DNA of 64,000 nucleotides, taken from NCBI GenBank assembly GCA_963823045.1, contig CAWGKA010000004.1, forward strand, positions 124,001 through 188,000. Reading direction: 5' to 3'. This document shows positions 1 through 8,804 of this stretch, piece after piece. Under the pieces are notes generated by a model. It was not told the DNA's origin. It did not search any database and saw nothing but the letters and a program-made list of their open reading frames with translations. Numbering within the stretch: the stretch's first letter is position 1; each line of letters opens with the position of its first letter. This stretch comes from JADLGL01 sp963823045. GTDB lineage: Bacteria > Pseudomonadota > Alphaproteobacteria > Rhizobiales > Kaistiaceae. Made by a program: the position numbers and the translations under genes.

Positions 1-114
1 GCACAGGCGGTCGCGATGCGGGTTAAGGCCGAGCGCTTCGGTGTCGATCGCCACCGCATCGCCGCCATAGGCCGACAGATCCGGTAGGTCGTGCTGGTGG
101 AGGCGTATCGTCAT
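1..114 (-). CDS. rnd: Ribonuclease D, N-terminal fragment (cut by window edge)
   Basis: Only the first 38 codons are inside the window; the gene continues beyond base 1. The ATG is the complement of 112-114. The readable protein starts MTIRLHQHDLPDL and contains AIDTEALGLNPHRDRLC, which matches the Exo I motif (D-x-E) and following residues of RNase D, the DEDD-family 3'-5' exonuclease that trims tRNA and other small RNA 3' ends. It lies 69 bases downstream of the TVP38-like gene on the same strand. The call rests on a short but characteristic stretch. Confidence 0.7.
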   Translation of the reverse strand, partial: MTIRLHQHDLPDLSAYGGDAVAIDTEALGLNPHRDRLC

Positions 115-183
115 CGCCTCGGCCTTTCTGCGGGAGATTCGCCAAGCTGGACAACGCGCAGTCGCATCCGCCGCCGCTGCCTG

Positions 184-916
184 TCAAGCCGAGCCTGTGG
201 GGTCTTTCGGCCGCGCCGCAAGGGTGCGGAGGAAGGCTTCGATGCGCGCGCGCTGCCAGAAGGCGATCGCCCGCTGCGATGACGATGATGGCGGCGATCG
301 CGATCACCAGCGTCGTGTTCGACTGCGCGAAGCCGGCGCCCGTCAGACTGAAGGCGACGTAGCCGGGAATGCGGCCAAAAAAGGCGACCATGATGAGCTG
401 CCGCAGCGGAATGCGCGTGAGACCGGCGATGTAGCAGATCAGATCGTCCGGGAAGATCGGCACCACGAAGATGGCGAGCAGCACCCAGACGCCATTGTTT
501 TCGGTCAGGAAATCGAAGCGGTTGAGGATCGAGGGCTTCACGAACCGCTCGACGAAGGGGCGTCCGAGCTTCCGCGACAGCGCGAAGACGAGCGTGCAGC
601 CGATCGTGCCGCCGATCGTTGCGTAGACCGATCCCCAGATCGGGCCGAACAGGAACCCGCCGACGAAGCCGGTCACCTGACCTGGGATAGGCGCGGCGAA
701 GACCTGCCCAATCTGGATGAGGATGAAGACGATCGGCCCCCAGGGGCCTGCGCTGGCGATGAAATCGGAAACCCGCTGCGGGTCGCCGAAGAAGGACAGC
801 AGCGGCAGTGTGGCCAGCGCGAGCACCGCCAGCACGGCGACGGCAATGGCGAAACGGACGAGGATAGTATGCCGTTTAGCCTTCCGCTCAGCCTCGCTTG
901 CTTCGGTGCTGTCCAT
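184..916 (-). CDS. TVP38/TMEM64 (DedA-like) membrane protein, frameshifted near its C terminus
   Basis: Integral membrane protein of the VTT/DedA superfamily; bacterial relatives are implicated in lipid or ion transport across the inner membrane. A charged N-terminal tail (about 20 residues) is followed by a first TM helix. The re-entrant-loop region holds the family signature with PIPGQVTGFVGGFLFGPIWG at about residues 75-95, and FPDDLICYIAGLTRIP lies at about 155-170. The uninterrupted reading frame runs on to base 23, but its last 80 or so residues look non-native. Removing one G from a GGG run (complement of 270-272) restores AIAFWQRARIEAF and a stop at 184, giving about 243 residues, normal for the family. 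The specific substrate is unknown. Confidence 0.75.
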
Positions 917-967
917 TGGCGTTTCTTAGCTGGGCTGACGTCGATCGCAATCGTGCGACCGTCGTCA

Positions 968-981
968 GGTTCGATCGAACC
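968..981. promoter_or_regulatory. 14-bp perfect palindrome between divergent genes
   Basis: GGTTCGATCGAACC is a perfect inverted repeat located 52 bases upstream of the TVP38-like gene start and 20 bases upstream of the esterase start, in an 84-base divergent promoter region. It could be an operator for a dimeric regulator. That is inference from position and symmetry only; no regulator gene is adjacent. Confidence 0.3.
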
Positions 982-1000
982 CGACAAGGCAGGCAAGCGC

Positions 1001-1961
1001 ATGGCCGGCATTACGCAGCTTTCGCCTAGGCTGATGCGATCCGCCCGGCAAGTGCTGCTCCCCATCCTGCTCGCCCTGGGAGCCACAGCGCACTCTGACG
1101 CGGCCGATGATCCAGTCCGGCACACGCTCATCCATGACGGCCTGGAACGGCATTATCTCGTCACCGTGCCGCCCGCTGTCGCCGCATCGACCGACCTCGT
1201 GCCTGCCGTCATCGTCCTGCACGGTGGCGGTGGGAATGGCGTCAATGCCATGGAGATGACCGGATTTGCCGACCAGGCGATGGAGGACGGCTTCATCGCG
1301 GTCTTCCCCGAGGGAACCGGACGCACGGTGCTGCTCACCTGGAACGCCCGCCATTGCTGCGGCTACGCGATGGAAAACGACATCGACGACGTGGGCTTCA
1401 TCGCGGACCTCATCGATACGCTGATAGCGGACTACCCGGTCGATCCGGACCGCATCTACGTCACCGGCATGTCGAACGGGGCGATGATGACGCTGCGCCT
1501 TGGCATCGAGCTGTCGGACCGTATCGCCGCGATTGCGCCGGTGGTCGGCGGCTTGTTCGGCGATGAAGAATCTGCCGCGGAGCCCGGTCGCCGCCATCAT
1601 CATCAATGGCGAGCTCGACAGAAGGGTCCCGCCCGAAGGTGGCCTCGGCGAAGAGCGCTTCCCCGGCGCCTGGGACGGAACGCCCCTGATGCCCGCCGCC
1701 TATCAGGGGACCTTTTGGGCATCGGCCGATCAGTGCGATGTCGACACGCCCGAGGTCGACGACGAGAACGCCTTTGTGCTCACGCGCTTCGCCTGCCCCA
1801 ATGGGCTCGACGTCGAAGCTTATCTCGTCAAAGACAACGGCCATGCCTGGCCGGGCGGGGAGCCCGGAACCGCCTTCGGCGACATTCCGACTACGGCCTT
1901 CGATGCCACCGATGCGATCTGGGAGTTCTTCCGGCGGCACAGCCTTTCCGGCCGCCAGTAG
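1001..1961 (+). CDS. PHB-depolymerase-like (LpqC/esterase) secreted alpha/beta hydrolase, frameshifted
   Basis: Alpha/beta hydrolase of the poly(3-hydroxybutyrate) depolymerase / LpqC esterase family, probably exported. Starting at ATG 1001 (or the in-frame ATG at 1034) gives a signal peptide with hydrophobic core RQVLLPILLALGATAHS. Visible landmarks are the oxyanion region VLHGGGGNG, the family motif WNARHCCGYA, and the nucleophile elbow GMSNGAMM. The frame breaks at about 1566-1575: the upstream frame ends in GGLFGDE and the next frame resumes with LPRSPVAAIIINGELDRRVP, consistent with one inserted base next to GAATC. The C-terminal part contains the presumed catalytic His in DNGHAWPGG. Corrected length is about 319 residues. 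The substrate (polyester or feruloyl-type ester) cannot be told. Confidence 0.75.
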
Positions 1962-2085
1962 GCCGCTCCCCTTAGCCATGGCACGCGATGACGCGTGTCT
2001 AGCCTTGATTCCGCGCGCGATCTCTCACAGTTTCGCGCAAACGGTCAGCCGGGGCCGACACCCGGGCATAAGCAAAGGAAAAGGG

Positions 2086-2481
2086 ATGGACGAGCAAGAA
2101 GGTGCAGGGCGGATCGAATGCGAGGCCCTGGAGAACAACCAAATCCGCATCACAGTGACGGAATCCGGCGAGGAGACCGCCAATATCGTGCTGCCGGCCC
2201 GCTTCGTGGCCTCCGTGGTCTCGGCCCTCCTCAACGCCGTCGCTGCCGCCGGGAAGATGGCCGGCGTCTCGACCGCACCGAAGGAAGGCGAAGCGCTGTT
2301 TGAGGCGCCGTCGATCAAGCCGACGGGCGTTGGCCTGATGCAGGGCGCACAGATCAATTCTGCGTCCATTGTCCTGCAATTCGGATCCGCGCGAATGGCG
2401 GTCCGCATGGCGGACGCCGAACTCGCCGCTCTCGGTCAGGCCCTCGGTGCGCTCGGCGCCCCCCGCGCCTGGCAGCAATAG
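2086..2481 (+). CDS. Hypothetical protein, 131 residues
   Basis: Starts at ATG 2086 behind a clear purine-rich ribosome site (AAAGGAAAAGGG). The protein opens MDEQEGAGRIECEALENNQI, has no signal peptide or membrane helix, and alternates acidic and small hydrophobic residues. The central part (residues 35-65) is Ala/Val rich and probably helical; the end is ALGALGAPRAWQQ. I do not recognise a family. It sits alone between the esterase and the HPP-CBS gene, with 92 bases before the latter, so co-transcription is possible. Confidence 0.6.
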   Translation: MDEQEGAGRIECEALENNQIRITVTESGEETANIVLPARFVASVVSALLNAVAAAGKMAGVSTAPKEGEALFEAPSIKPTGVGLMQGAQINSASIVLQFGSARMAVRMADAELAALGQALGALGAPRAWQQ

Positions 2482-2573
2482 GAGCCGGATCGAGACTTGA
2501 CGTCGAGACGGCGTCGGTGCCGATGAAGCGACCATGATGAATGCGCGGGCACGCCGCGCCGAGCCCGCGTTAC

Positions 2574-3653
2574 ATGACCGACGACAAGGCGCCCCGACGG
2601 TTCAAGTTCAACCTTCCCGGCGCGACGATCCGCGATCGCGTTGTTGCGACACTCGCGGCGATCCTGGCGATCGGCCTCACAGGCCTCGCCTGTTCGCTGG
2701 TGACGGGCGGCGACGCCAACACCGCCTTCATCGTCGCTCCGATGGGAGCGTCGGCGGTTCTCCTCTTCGCCGTGCCGTCCAGCCCGCTAGCGCAGCCATG
2801 GCCGATCGTCGGTGGCAATGTCATCTCGGCTTTCGTCGGCGTTGCCGTCGCCCGCGTCATCCCGCATGAGATCGTCGCCTCCGGCCTGGCCGTCGGCCTT
2901 GCTATCCTGGCCATGACGCTCGCCCGCTGCCTGCATCCGCCGGGCGCCGCTGCGGCGCTGATCGCCGTTATCGGCGGACCGGAAATCGCGGCCGACGGAT
3001 TCCTCTACGCCTTGGTTCCGGTTGGCATGAACGCCGCTCTGCTGACCGCGCTCGGCGTTGCTTTCCATCAACTGACGGATCGGCAATATCCGGCTCGGCG
3101 GCAACGAGCGGCACCCAACCCGATCGGCACCAGCGACCCGCCGCCGCTCGCGCGCGCCGGCTACACCGATGAGGACATCGAGCATGCCATCGCCGACCTC
3201 GGCGAGGCCTATGACATCAGCCATGACGATATCGGCCGCCTGTTGCGTCAGGTCGAGCGGCGCACCCTCGAGCGCACGCAAGGCAATCTGACCTGTGCCG
3301 ACATCATGTCCCGTGACGTCATCCGCGCATCCACGGGAACGAGGGTCGATGCAGCGCGGCGGCTCCTCCTCGATCAGGGCGTACGCACGCTGCCCATTAT
3401 CGATCGCGAGGGCATCGTCCTCGGCTGTGTCGGTCTGCGGGAGATCGCCAGGGAGGGTGAAACCGTCGATGATGTGATGTCGCCGGCAATGACCGTCCGA
3501 CCCGGAGACAGCGCTGTCAGCCTCGTCGATCCGCTCACTGATGGCCGGCACCACGCTTGCGCCGTCATCGACGACGAAGGCCGTCTCCTCGGTTTGGTAA
3601 CGCAGACCGACCTGCTGGCCGCCTTGGCCCGGTCGCCGCATCTGGAGCGCTAG
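2574..3653 (+). CDS. HPP family membrane protein with C-terminal tandem CBS domains
   Basis: 359 residues from ATG 2574. The first ~170 residues form an HPP-family membrane domain with about four helices and the diagnostic HPPGAAAALIAVIGG at 121-135; HPP proteins are linked to nitrite or small-anion transport. A charged linker follows (residues 175-245), then two CBS motifs (about 245-355, e.g. DIMSRDVIRASTGTRVDAAR and DVMSPAMTVRPGDSAVSLVD). These usually bind adenosine nucleotides and gate a linked transporter. The architecture suggests nucleotide-regulated transport. The substrate is inferred from the family only. Confidence 0.85.
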   Translation: MTDDKAPRRFKFNLPGATIRDRVVATLAAILAIGLTGLACSLVTGGDANTAFIVAPMGASAVLLFAVPSSPLAQPWPIVGGNVISAFVGVAVARVIPHEIVASGLAVGLAILAMTLARCLHPPGAAAALIAVIGGPEIAADGFLYALVPVGMNAALLTALGVAFHQLTDRQYPARRQRAAPNPIGTSDPPPLARAGYTDEDIEHAIADLGEAYDISHDDIGRLLRQVERRTLERTQGNLTCADIMSRDVIRASTGTRVDAARRLLLDQGVRTLPIIDREGIVLGCVGLREIAREGETVDDVMSPAMTVRPGDSAVSLVDPLTDGRHHACAVIDDEGRLLGLVTQTDLLAALARSPHLER

Positions 3654-3790
3654 GCAGGGCTCCTCTCGAGGAGACTGGTGCGGCGCATCAGGGGAGCCGA
3701 ATTCGCTGGCCGCCACTCGACAGCCTTCGCCAACGCGCCCATATCAGGCCCACATCGATGTCACCGGGGAATGTCCACCGGCCGCTCGTG

Positions 3791-4069
3791 ATGGAGTCTT
3801 GCCGCGTGTCGCTCAGCTTTCCCAATAGTCTCCGCAGCTACGATACATCGCATCATCGCGTGCGTTTCGTCGGCTATGACGGGATCAGCCAGATTTCGTT
3901 CTTTCTCGAATCCGACGCGCTCGCCCGGATCGATGCGCGCGTGCGAAGGGACGAGGCAAGCGCGCTCAGCGTGTTCGACAAGAACATCGAGCGCATCCTG
4001 GACGCGGCAGCCAAGGCCTATCGCGGCACGCGCAGGCATTCCTATCTGCTTGGCGCCCAAGACTTTTGA
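3791..4069 (+). CDS. DUF1488 family protein
   Basis: 92 residues from ATG 3791, with GTG 3806 (VSLSFPN) as an alternative start. It matches the DUF1488 pattern: FPNSLRSYD, then HRVRFVGYDG, then ISFFLESDALARI and a C-terminal helix with RILDAAAKAYRGTRR. This small soluble family is common in alphaproteobacteria and has no established function. It stands alone, 137 bases after the HPP-CBS gene and upstream of a convergent tRNA gene. Confidence 0.7.
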   Translation: MESCRVSLSFPNSLRSYDTSHHRVRFVGYDGISQISFFLESDALARIDARVRRDEASALSVFDKNIERILDAAAKAYRGTRRHSYLLGAQDF

Positions 4070-4188
4070 TCGCGGCGCCGGGTCACCCGACGCCGTGACC
4101 TCGGCGGCACGGACAAAATCGCGAAGGGCATTCCTGATGGCCACTAGGGCTGGTCAGGAAGCAAAGACCCTCAGCTTCGGAAGAGTAA

Positions 4189-4273
4189 TGGTGCCCAGGA
4201 GAGGACTCGAACCTCCACGGCTTTCACCACACGGACCTGAACCGTGCGCGTCTACCAGTTCCGCCACCTGGGC
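4189..4273 (-). tRNA. tRNA-Leu (anticodon CAG)
   Basis: Reading the complement from 4273, the acceptor strand GCCCAGG pairs with CCTGGGC, followed by discriminator A and an encoded CCA (complement of 4189-4191). The anticodon stem CACGG/CCGTG encloses loop TTCAGGT, so the anticodon is CAG, decoding CUG. The T-arm GGTTCGAGTCC is standard, and a long variable arm typical of class II tRNA-Leu is present. Total length is 85 nt. Confidence 0.95.
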
Positions 4274-4450
4274 ACGGCCGCCGATTTAGGTGGCGGCAGA
4301 CTCCTTGTCAATTAAGGCAATCCTGCCTCCCGGCGAAAGCATCCGCTTCGCCCTGCGTGACGCCTCGCCGCCTGTACAGGCCGGCGATCGGCCGATAAGA
4401 CGGGCGAGGAGGGCAGGGTCCGAAGATGGCCCGCTTTTGGGGGAGACGCG

Positions 4451-5423
4451 ATGCAAGGCACCTATGGCAACGGCAGACTTGTCACCGTTTTCGGCGGCTC
4501 CGGCTTCGTCGGCCGGCACGTCGTCCGTGATCTTGCCATGCGCGGCTATCGCGTCCGCGTCGCCGTACGCAGGCCTGATCTTGCCGGCTTCCTGCGCCCC
4601 CTCGGCATGGTCGGGCAGGTCCAGCCCGTTCAGGCGAACCTCCGCTATCCGGATTCGGTGAACACGGCGCTTAAGGGCGCCGTCGCCGCGGTCAACCTCG
4701 TCGGCATTCAGCTCGAGCGCGGCAAGCAAACTTTCCAGGCCGTCCATGTCGACGGCGCTTCGAGGATCGCGGCGCTCGCCGCGGATAACGGTGTCGAGCG
4801 CCTCGTCCAGATGTCGACGCTCGCCGCCGACGCGGAATCGGCCTCGGTGAACAACCGCAGCCGTGCCGAGGGTGACGCTGCCGTCCGAGCCGTGTTTCCC
4901 GCCGCAACCGTCCTCCGCCCATCCGTCCAGTTCGGCGTCGGCGATGGCTTCTTCAATCGCTTCGCCGGCATCGCACGCATGTCGCCGGTGGTCCCGCTCT
5001 TCGGCGCCGAGACCAGGTACCAGCCGGTCTTCGTCGGCGACGTCGCCAGGGCGGTGCAGCGCGCTGTTGATGGCGAGGTCGAGGGCGGCAAGACTTACGA
5101 ACTGGGCGGGCCGGAGGTTCTGACGTTCCGCCAATGCATGGAATTGATGCTCGGGATAATCGAGCGCCGGCGGCTCATGCTCCCGGTGCCGGCCTGGGCC
5201 GCGCGTGTCGCCGGCAGCGTGCTCGGCTTGCTCCCCGGCCGCCTCCTCACCGCCGACATGGCGCGCCAGCTTTATGGTCGACACTGCCGTGTCGGATGAG
5301 GCGGTGAAGGACGGTCGGACGATCCGCGATTTGGGCATTTCACCGACCGCTCTGGAAGCGATCCTGCCCACCTATCTGACGCGTTTCCGCGCGCACGGTC
5401 AGTTCGAGCGGCGCAACGCCTAG
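4451..5423 (+). CDS. Complex I NDUFA9-like NAD(P)-binding protein, frameshifted near the C terminus
   Basis: Atypical short-chain dehydrogenase of the NDUFA9 (39 kDa complex I accessory subunit) family. The Rossmann glycine motif VFGGSGFVGRHVV is at about residues 13-25, with LVQMSTLAA and PSVQFGVGDGFFNRFA further in. Homology switches frame at the TTT at 5271-5273. Dropping one T joins ADMARQL to MVDTAVSDEAVKDGRT, and the typical C-terminal motif LGISPTALEAILPTYLTRFR follows to the stop at 5423. Corrected length is about 323 residues. It overlaps the convergent uppP stop by CTAG. Its place next to uppP is common in Rhizobiales. Confidence 0.8.
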
Positions 5424-6226
5424 ACGCCGAAAAGAAGCAGCACCAGCGCCACGCCGCCGACGAGAATTCGCCACCAGGCGAACAGGGCAAAGCCGTGCCG
5501 GCTGACATAGCCGAGCAGCCAGCGCACCACGACGAGCGCCGACAGGAACGCCGCGACGAAGCCGACGGCGACCGTCTGAATCTGGCTTAGATCGAGCGAA
5601 TCCCAGTTCTTGTAGATGTCGAGGACGAATGCTCCGAGCATGGTCGGCATCGCCAGGAAGAACGAGAATTCAGCCGCCGACCGCTTATCGCCGCCAAACA
5701 GGAGGCCGCCGACGATGGTGGCGCCCGATCGCGACACCCCTGGAATCAGGGCCAGCACCTGGAAGAAGCCGATGCCGAGCGCCATTGGGATCGGATAGTC
5801 CATGATGTCGAAGCGCGTCGGGTTGTGTTCCATCCGATCGACGAAAAGGAGAACGACGCCGCCGACAATGAGGACGATTGCGATCAATGTCGGCGTCTCG
5901 AGGAGGACGCTGGTGATGAAATCGATTGCCAGCGCCCCGACGACCGCGGCCGGCAGGAAGGCGACGATCACGGCAACGACGAAGCGCCGCGCCCTCGGAT
6001 CATGCGGGAAGGCGCGCAATATGCCGATCAGCTTGGAGGCATAGACGCTGAGCACGGCCAGAACGGCGCCAAGCTGGATCAGGATGATGAAGGTGTTGCC
6101 CTGGTCGTTGAAACCGAGGAAATGGCTCGCCAGCACAAGATGGCCGGTGGACGAAACCGGGATGAATTCGGTTGCGCCCTCCAACACCCCGAGCGCCATC
6201 GCGTCGACGAATGTTCCGGCGTCCAT
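5420..6226 (-). CDS. uppP: Undecaprenyl-diphosphatase
   Basis: 268-residue polytopic inner-membrane phosphatase (BacA/UppP) that recycles undecaprenyl pyrophosphate to the monophosphate carrier for peptidoglycan and other envelope polymers. The (E/Q)-rich signature is visible as GVLEGATEFIPVSSTGHL at about residues 13-30, and the PGxSRSxxT signature as IPGVSRSGATI at about 160-170. At least seven hydrophobic helices are apparent. The reading frame is intact and of normal length. Loss usually gives bacitracin sensitivity. It is transcribed divergently from fzlA. Confidence 0.95.
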   Translation of the reverse strand: MDAGTFVDAMALGVLEGATEFIPVSSTGHLVLASHFLGFNDQGNTFIILIQLGAVLAVLSVYASKLIGILRAFPHDPRARRFVVAVIVAFLPAAVVGALAIDFITSVLLETPTLIAIVLIVGGVVLLFVDRMEHNPTRFDIMDYPIPMALGIGFFQVLALIPGVSRSGATIVGGLLFGGDKRSAAEFSFFLAMPTMLGAFVLDIYKNWDSLDLSQIQTVAVGFVAAFLSALVVVRWLLGYVSRHGFALFAWWRILVGGVALVLLLFGV

Positions 6227-6388
6227 GTATGACCTCGGGAATAGCGCCGAATCGGGTTGTTCGGCAGCGACCCGGCATCTATACGAAATGCCTTTCCGGT
6301 CGCCAACTCAGCGCTTCGTTTGAGTGTGGAATCCCTCCGGAACCGCTGTTCTTCCCTGAGTTCCCGCCGTCCGATCGAGCGCCGCTGA

Positions 6389-7081
6389 ATGTCGACACTC
6401 TATCATTTCTCGCTCTCCGCACCCTCGCGCTATATCCGCCTCGTCCTGGCCGAATATGGCGAGGAGGCCGAGCTCAGGGAGGTGGCGCCGCTGTCGCGCG
6501 ACGAGGAGATCCTGGCGCTCAACCCGGCCGGCACCGTGCCGATCTTCGCCGACGACAATGCCACCGTCGTTTCGCCGGCATCGGCCATCGGCGAATATCT
6601 GACCGAGACCCGCGGGGTGCGTTTCGGCGAGGATTCACTGATGCCGCCGACAGCGGCGGAACGGGCCGAAACGAGGCGTCTCGTCTCGTGGTTCACCGAG
6701 AAGATGAATTTCGAGGTGACGCGGCCCCTCGTCGATGAACTCGTCCTGAAGCGCGTCGCCCCGTCGGGGCGGGGTGGGGGCTCGCCGGATTCGGCCGCTA
6801 TCCGTGCCGGGCGGTCGAACGTGCACTATCATCTGCGCTATATCGGTTATCTTGCCGAGCGGCGCGATTGGCTCGCGGGCCGAAAGATGAGCCTTGCCGA
6901 TCTCGCCGCCGCGGCCGAGATTTCCTGTCTCGACTACATCGGCGAACTGCCTTGGAACGACAATGAGCCGGCAAAGTCATGGTACGCGCGCATCAAGTCC
7001 CGCCTGTCCTTCCGGCCGATCCTCGCCGATCGGATAAAGCAGGTGCCGCCGTCGGCAAGCTACGGCAATCTCGACTTCTGA
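6389..7081 (+). CDS. fzlA: FzlA-like glutathione-S-transferase-fold cell-division protein
   Basis: 230-residue GST-fold protein: thioredoxin-like N-terminal domain (LYHFSLSAPSRYIRLVLAEYG; NPAGTVPIF) and an all-helical C-terminal domain. The segment AAIRAGRSNVHYHLRYIGYL, then WLAGRKMSLADLAAAAEIS, and the terminal SYGNLDF resemble FzlA, the alphaproteobacterial FtsZ-binding protein that promotes constriction, rather than a catalytic GST. The neighbourhood (uppP upstream and divergent, queG downstream) supports this. The assignment is from remembered family features; a generic GST remains possible. Confidence 0.7.
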   Translation: MSTLYHFSLSAPSRYIRLVLAEYGEEAELREVAPLSRDEEILALNPAGTVPIFADDNATVVSPASAIGEYLTETRGVRFGEDSLMPPTAAERAETRRLVSWFTEKMNFEVTRPLVDELVLKRVAPSGRGGGSPDSAAIRAGRSNVHYHLRYIGYLAERRDWLAGRKMSLADLAAAAEISCLDYIGELPWNDNEPAKSWYARIKSRLSFRPILADRIKQVPPSASYGNLDF

Positions 7082-8196
7082 GCGCCGACGCGCTGAAAGC
7101 GGCGCTCATCGAAGAAGCGCGAAGCGAAGGCTTCGACCAGCTCCGCATCTGCCGCCCCGACGCCATTCCCACAGCAGCAGGCCGGCTTCAGGCCTTTCTG
7201 GCGGAAGGCCGCCACGGCACGATGGATTGGCTGGAAACGACCTCGGACCGCCGCGGCGACCCTCGCGCCATGTGGCCCGCTGTCCGCTCGGTCATCATGT
7301 TGGGCCTCAATTACGGCCCCGCCGGCGATCCGCTGGCGACGCTGGCGAAGCCGGATCGCGGCAACATCTCCGTCTATGCGCGCAACCGCGACTATCACGA
7401 CCTCATCAAGGGCAGGCTGAAGCAGCTTGCCAGCCGCTTTGCCGTCCGCTCAGGCGCCGAGGTGAAGGTGTTTGTCGACACCGCGCCGCTGATGGAGAAG
7501 CCTTTGGCGGAAGCCGCCGGCCTAGGCTGGCAGGGAAAGCATACCAATCTCGTCTCGCGCGACTACGGCTCCTGGCTCTTCCTTGGCGCCATCCTCACCG
7601 ATGCGGAGCTGCCCGCTGACGCAGCCGAGACCGACCATTGCGGCTCTTGCCATGCTTGCCTCGACGCTTGCCCGACCGATGCCTTTCCCGCGCCATATCA
7701 GCTCGATGCGCGGCGCTGCATTTCCTATCTCACCATCGAGCACCATGGGCCGATCCCGAGGGAGTTCAGGCGGGCGATCGGCAACCGCGTCTATGGCTGC
7801 GACGACTGTCTCGCCGTTTGTCCCTGGAACAGCTTCGCCAAGCAGGGCCGCGAGGCAAAGCTCGCCGCGCGCGCCGATCTCGAAGCGCCGCCATTGGCAG
7901 ATCTCGCCGCCCTTGATGATGGTGCCTTCCGTGAATTCTTCGCCGGCTCACCGGTGAAGCGGATCGGCCGCGACCGCTTCCTGCGCAACGTCCTCGTCGC
8001 GATCGGCAATTCCCGAGATATGAATCTGGCTAAGCATGCCGAGCGGCTGCTCGATGATCCGTCGCCGCTCGTGCGCGGCGCCGCCGTTTGGGCGCTCTTC
8101 GAGCTTGCGCCGCGGGGCAACTTCGCGGGGTTGCGACAGGCGCGGCTCTCGCATGAGGCGGATGCGACGGTCCGCGCCGAATGGTTGGCGGCATGA
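6979..8196 (+). CDS. queG: Epoxyqueuosine reductase
   Basis: Cobalamin- and [4Fe-4S]-dependent enzyme of the last step of queuosine synthesis (epoxyqueuosine to queuosine in tRNA). Both ferredoxin-like cluster motifs are present: CGSCHACLDACPTD and CDDCLAVCPW. The cofactor-binding front half carries VKVFVDTAPLMEKPLAEAAGLGWQGKHTN, quoted here in two parts (VKVFVDTAPLMEKPLAEAAG and LGWQGKHTN), and a HEAT-like C terminus follows (LVRGAAVWALFEL). ATG 6979 is the only canonical in-frame start, but it lies 103 bases inside fzlA. Homology begins at about 7081, so a CTG at 7078 overlapping the fzlA stop (CTGA) is an alternative giving 372 residues. Confidence 0.9.
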   Translation: MVRAHQVPPVLPADPRRSDKAGAAVGKLRQSRLLSADALKAALIEEARSEGFDQLRICRPDAIPTAAGRLQAFLAEGRHGTMDWLETTSDRRGDPRAMWPAVRSVIMLGLNYGPAGDPLATLAKPDRGNISVYARNRDYHDLIKGRLKQLASRFAVRSGAEVKVFVDTAPLMEKPLAEAAGLGWQGKHTNLVSRDYGSWLFLGAILTDAELPADAAETDHCGSCHACLDACPTDAFPAPYQLDARRCISYLTIEHHGPIPREFRRAIGNRVYGCDDCLAVCPWNSFAKQGREAKLAARADLEAPPLADLAALDDGAFREFFAGSPVKRIGRDRFLRNVLVAIGNSRDMNLAKHAERLLDDPSPLVRGAAVWALFELAPRGNFAGLRQARLSHEADATVRAEWLAA

Positions 8197-8804
8197 GCGA
8201 ACCCGTCTTCTTCAAATCGCAGGCCGAGTGGCGGCGCTGGCTCGCGCGAAACCACGACAAGATGACCGAAATCCGCGTCGGCCTGGTCAAGGTCGGCTCC
8301 GGCCTCGCCGGCATCACCCATCGTCAGGCTCTCGACGAGGCGCTCTGTTATGGCTGGATCGACGGCGTCGCGCACTCGATCGACGACATGCGATGGATGA
8401 TCCGCTTCGCTCCGAGGCGGGCGAAGAGCTATTGGAGCGCGATCAATCGCAAGCGCGCCGAGGAACTCATCGCCGAAGGACGAATGGCCGAGCCCGGCCA
8501 AGCCGTCTTCGATCGCCGTGATCGCGACCCGAAGCAGCTCTATTCCCACGAAAGCGAGGGCATTGCGTTCTCCGCCGCCGAGGAGGAGCATTTCAGGGCC
8601 AACCGCGCCGCGTGGACCAATTTCGCCGCGATGCCCCAATCCTATCGCCGGCCCGCCACCTGGTGGGTTGTGAGTGCCAAACGGGCTGACACCCGCCAGC
8701 GCCGGCTCGCGGCGCTCATCGAGGACTCGGCCGCAGGCCGGAAGATCAAGCCGCTGCGTCGCCGAGGTGACGCCGGAACCGACAAAGGCGGAGAAGGCCG
8801 ATGA
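8193..8804 (+). CDS. YdeI/OmpD-associated family protein
   Basis: 203 residues starting at the ATG that overlaps the queG stop (ATGA). The N-terminal region VFFKSQAEWRRWLARNHDKM, then ALDEALCYGWIDGVAHSIDD and the middle FAPRRAKSYWSAINRKRAEE, are typical of the YdeI family, sometimes annotated as bacteriocin-protection proteins. The Arg/Lys-rich C terminus (RKIKPLRRRG) is unstructured. The biochemical role is not established. Position suggests translational coupling to queG. Confidence 0.75.
   Translation: MSEPVFFKSQAEWRRWLARNHDKMTEIRVGLVKVGSGLAGITHRQALDEALCYGWIDGVAHSIDDMRWMIRFAPRRAKSYWSAINRKRAEELIAEGRMAEPGQAVFDRRDRDPKQLYSHESEGIAFSAAEEEHFRANRAAWTNFAAMPQSYRRPATWWVVSAKRADTRQRRLAALIEDSAAGRKIKPLRRRGDAGTDKGGEGR

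Noticed and set aside
23..183. C-terminal extension of the TVP38-like protein to base 23
   Set aside because: The extra residues (Pro/Arg-rich) are out of frame and overlap the RNase D start; removing one base gives a normal stop at 184.
4070..4188. SRP RNA or other small RNA beside tRNA-Leu (GGTCAGGAAGCAAAG)
   Set aside because: A short resemblance to the SRP loop only; no stem completes it.
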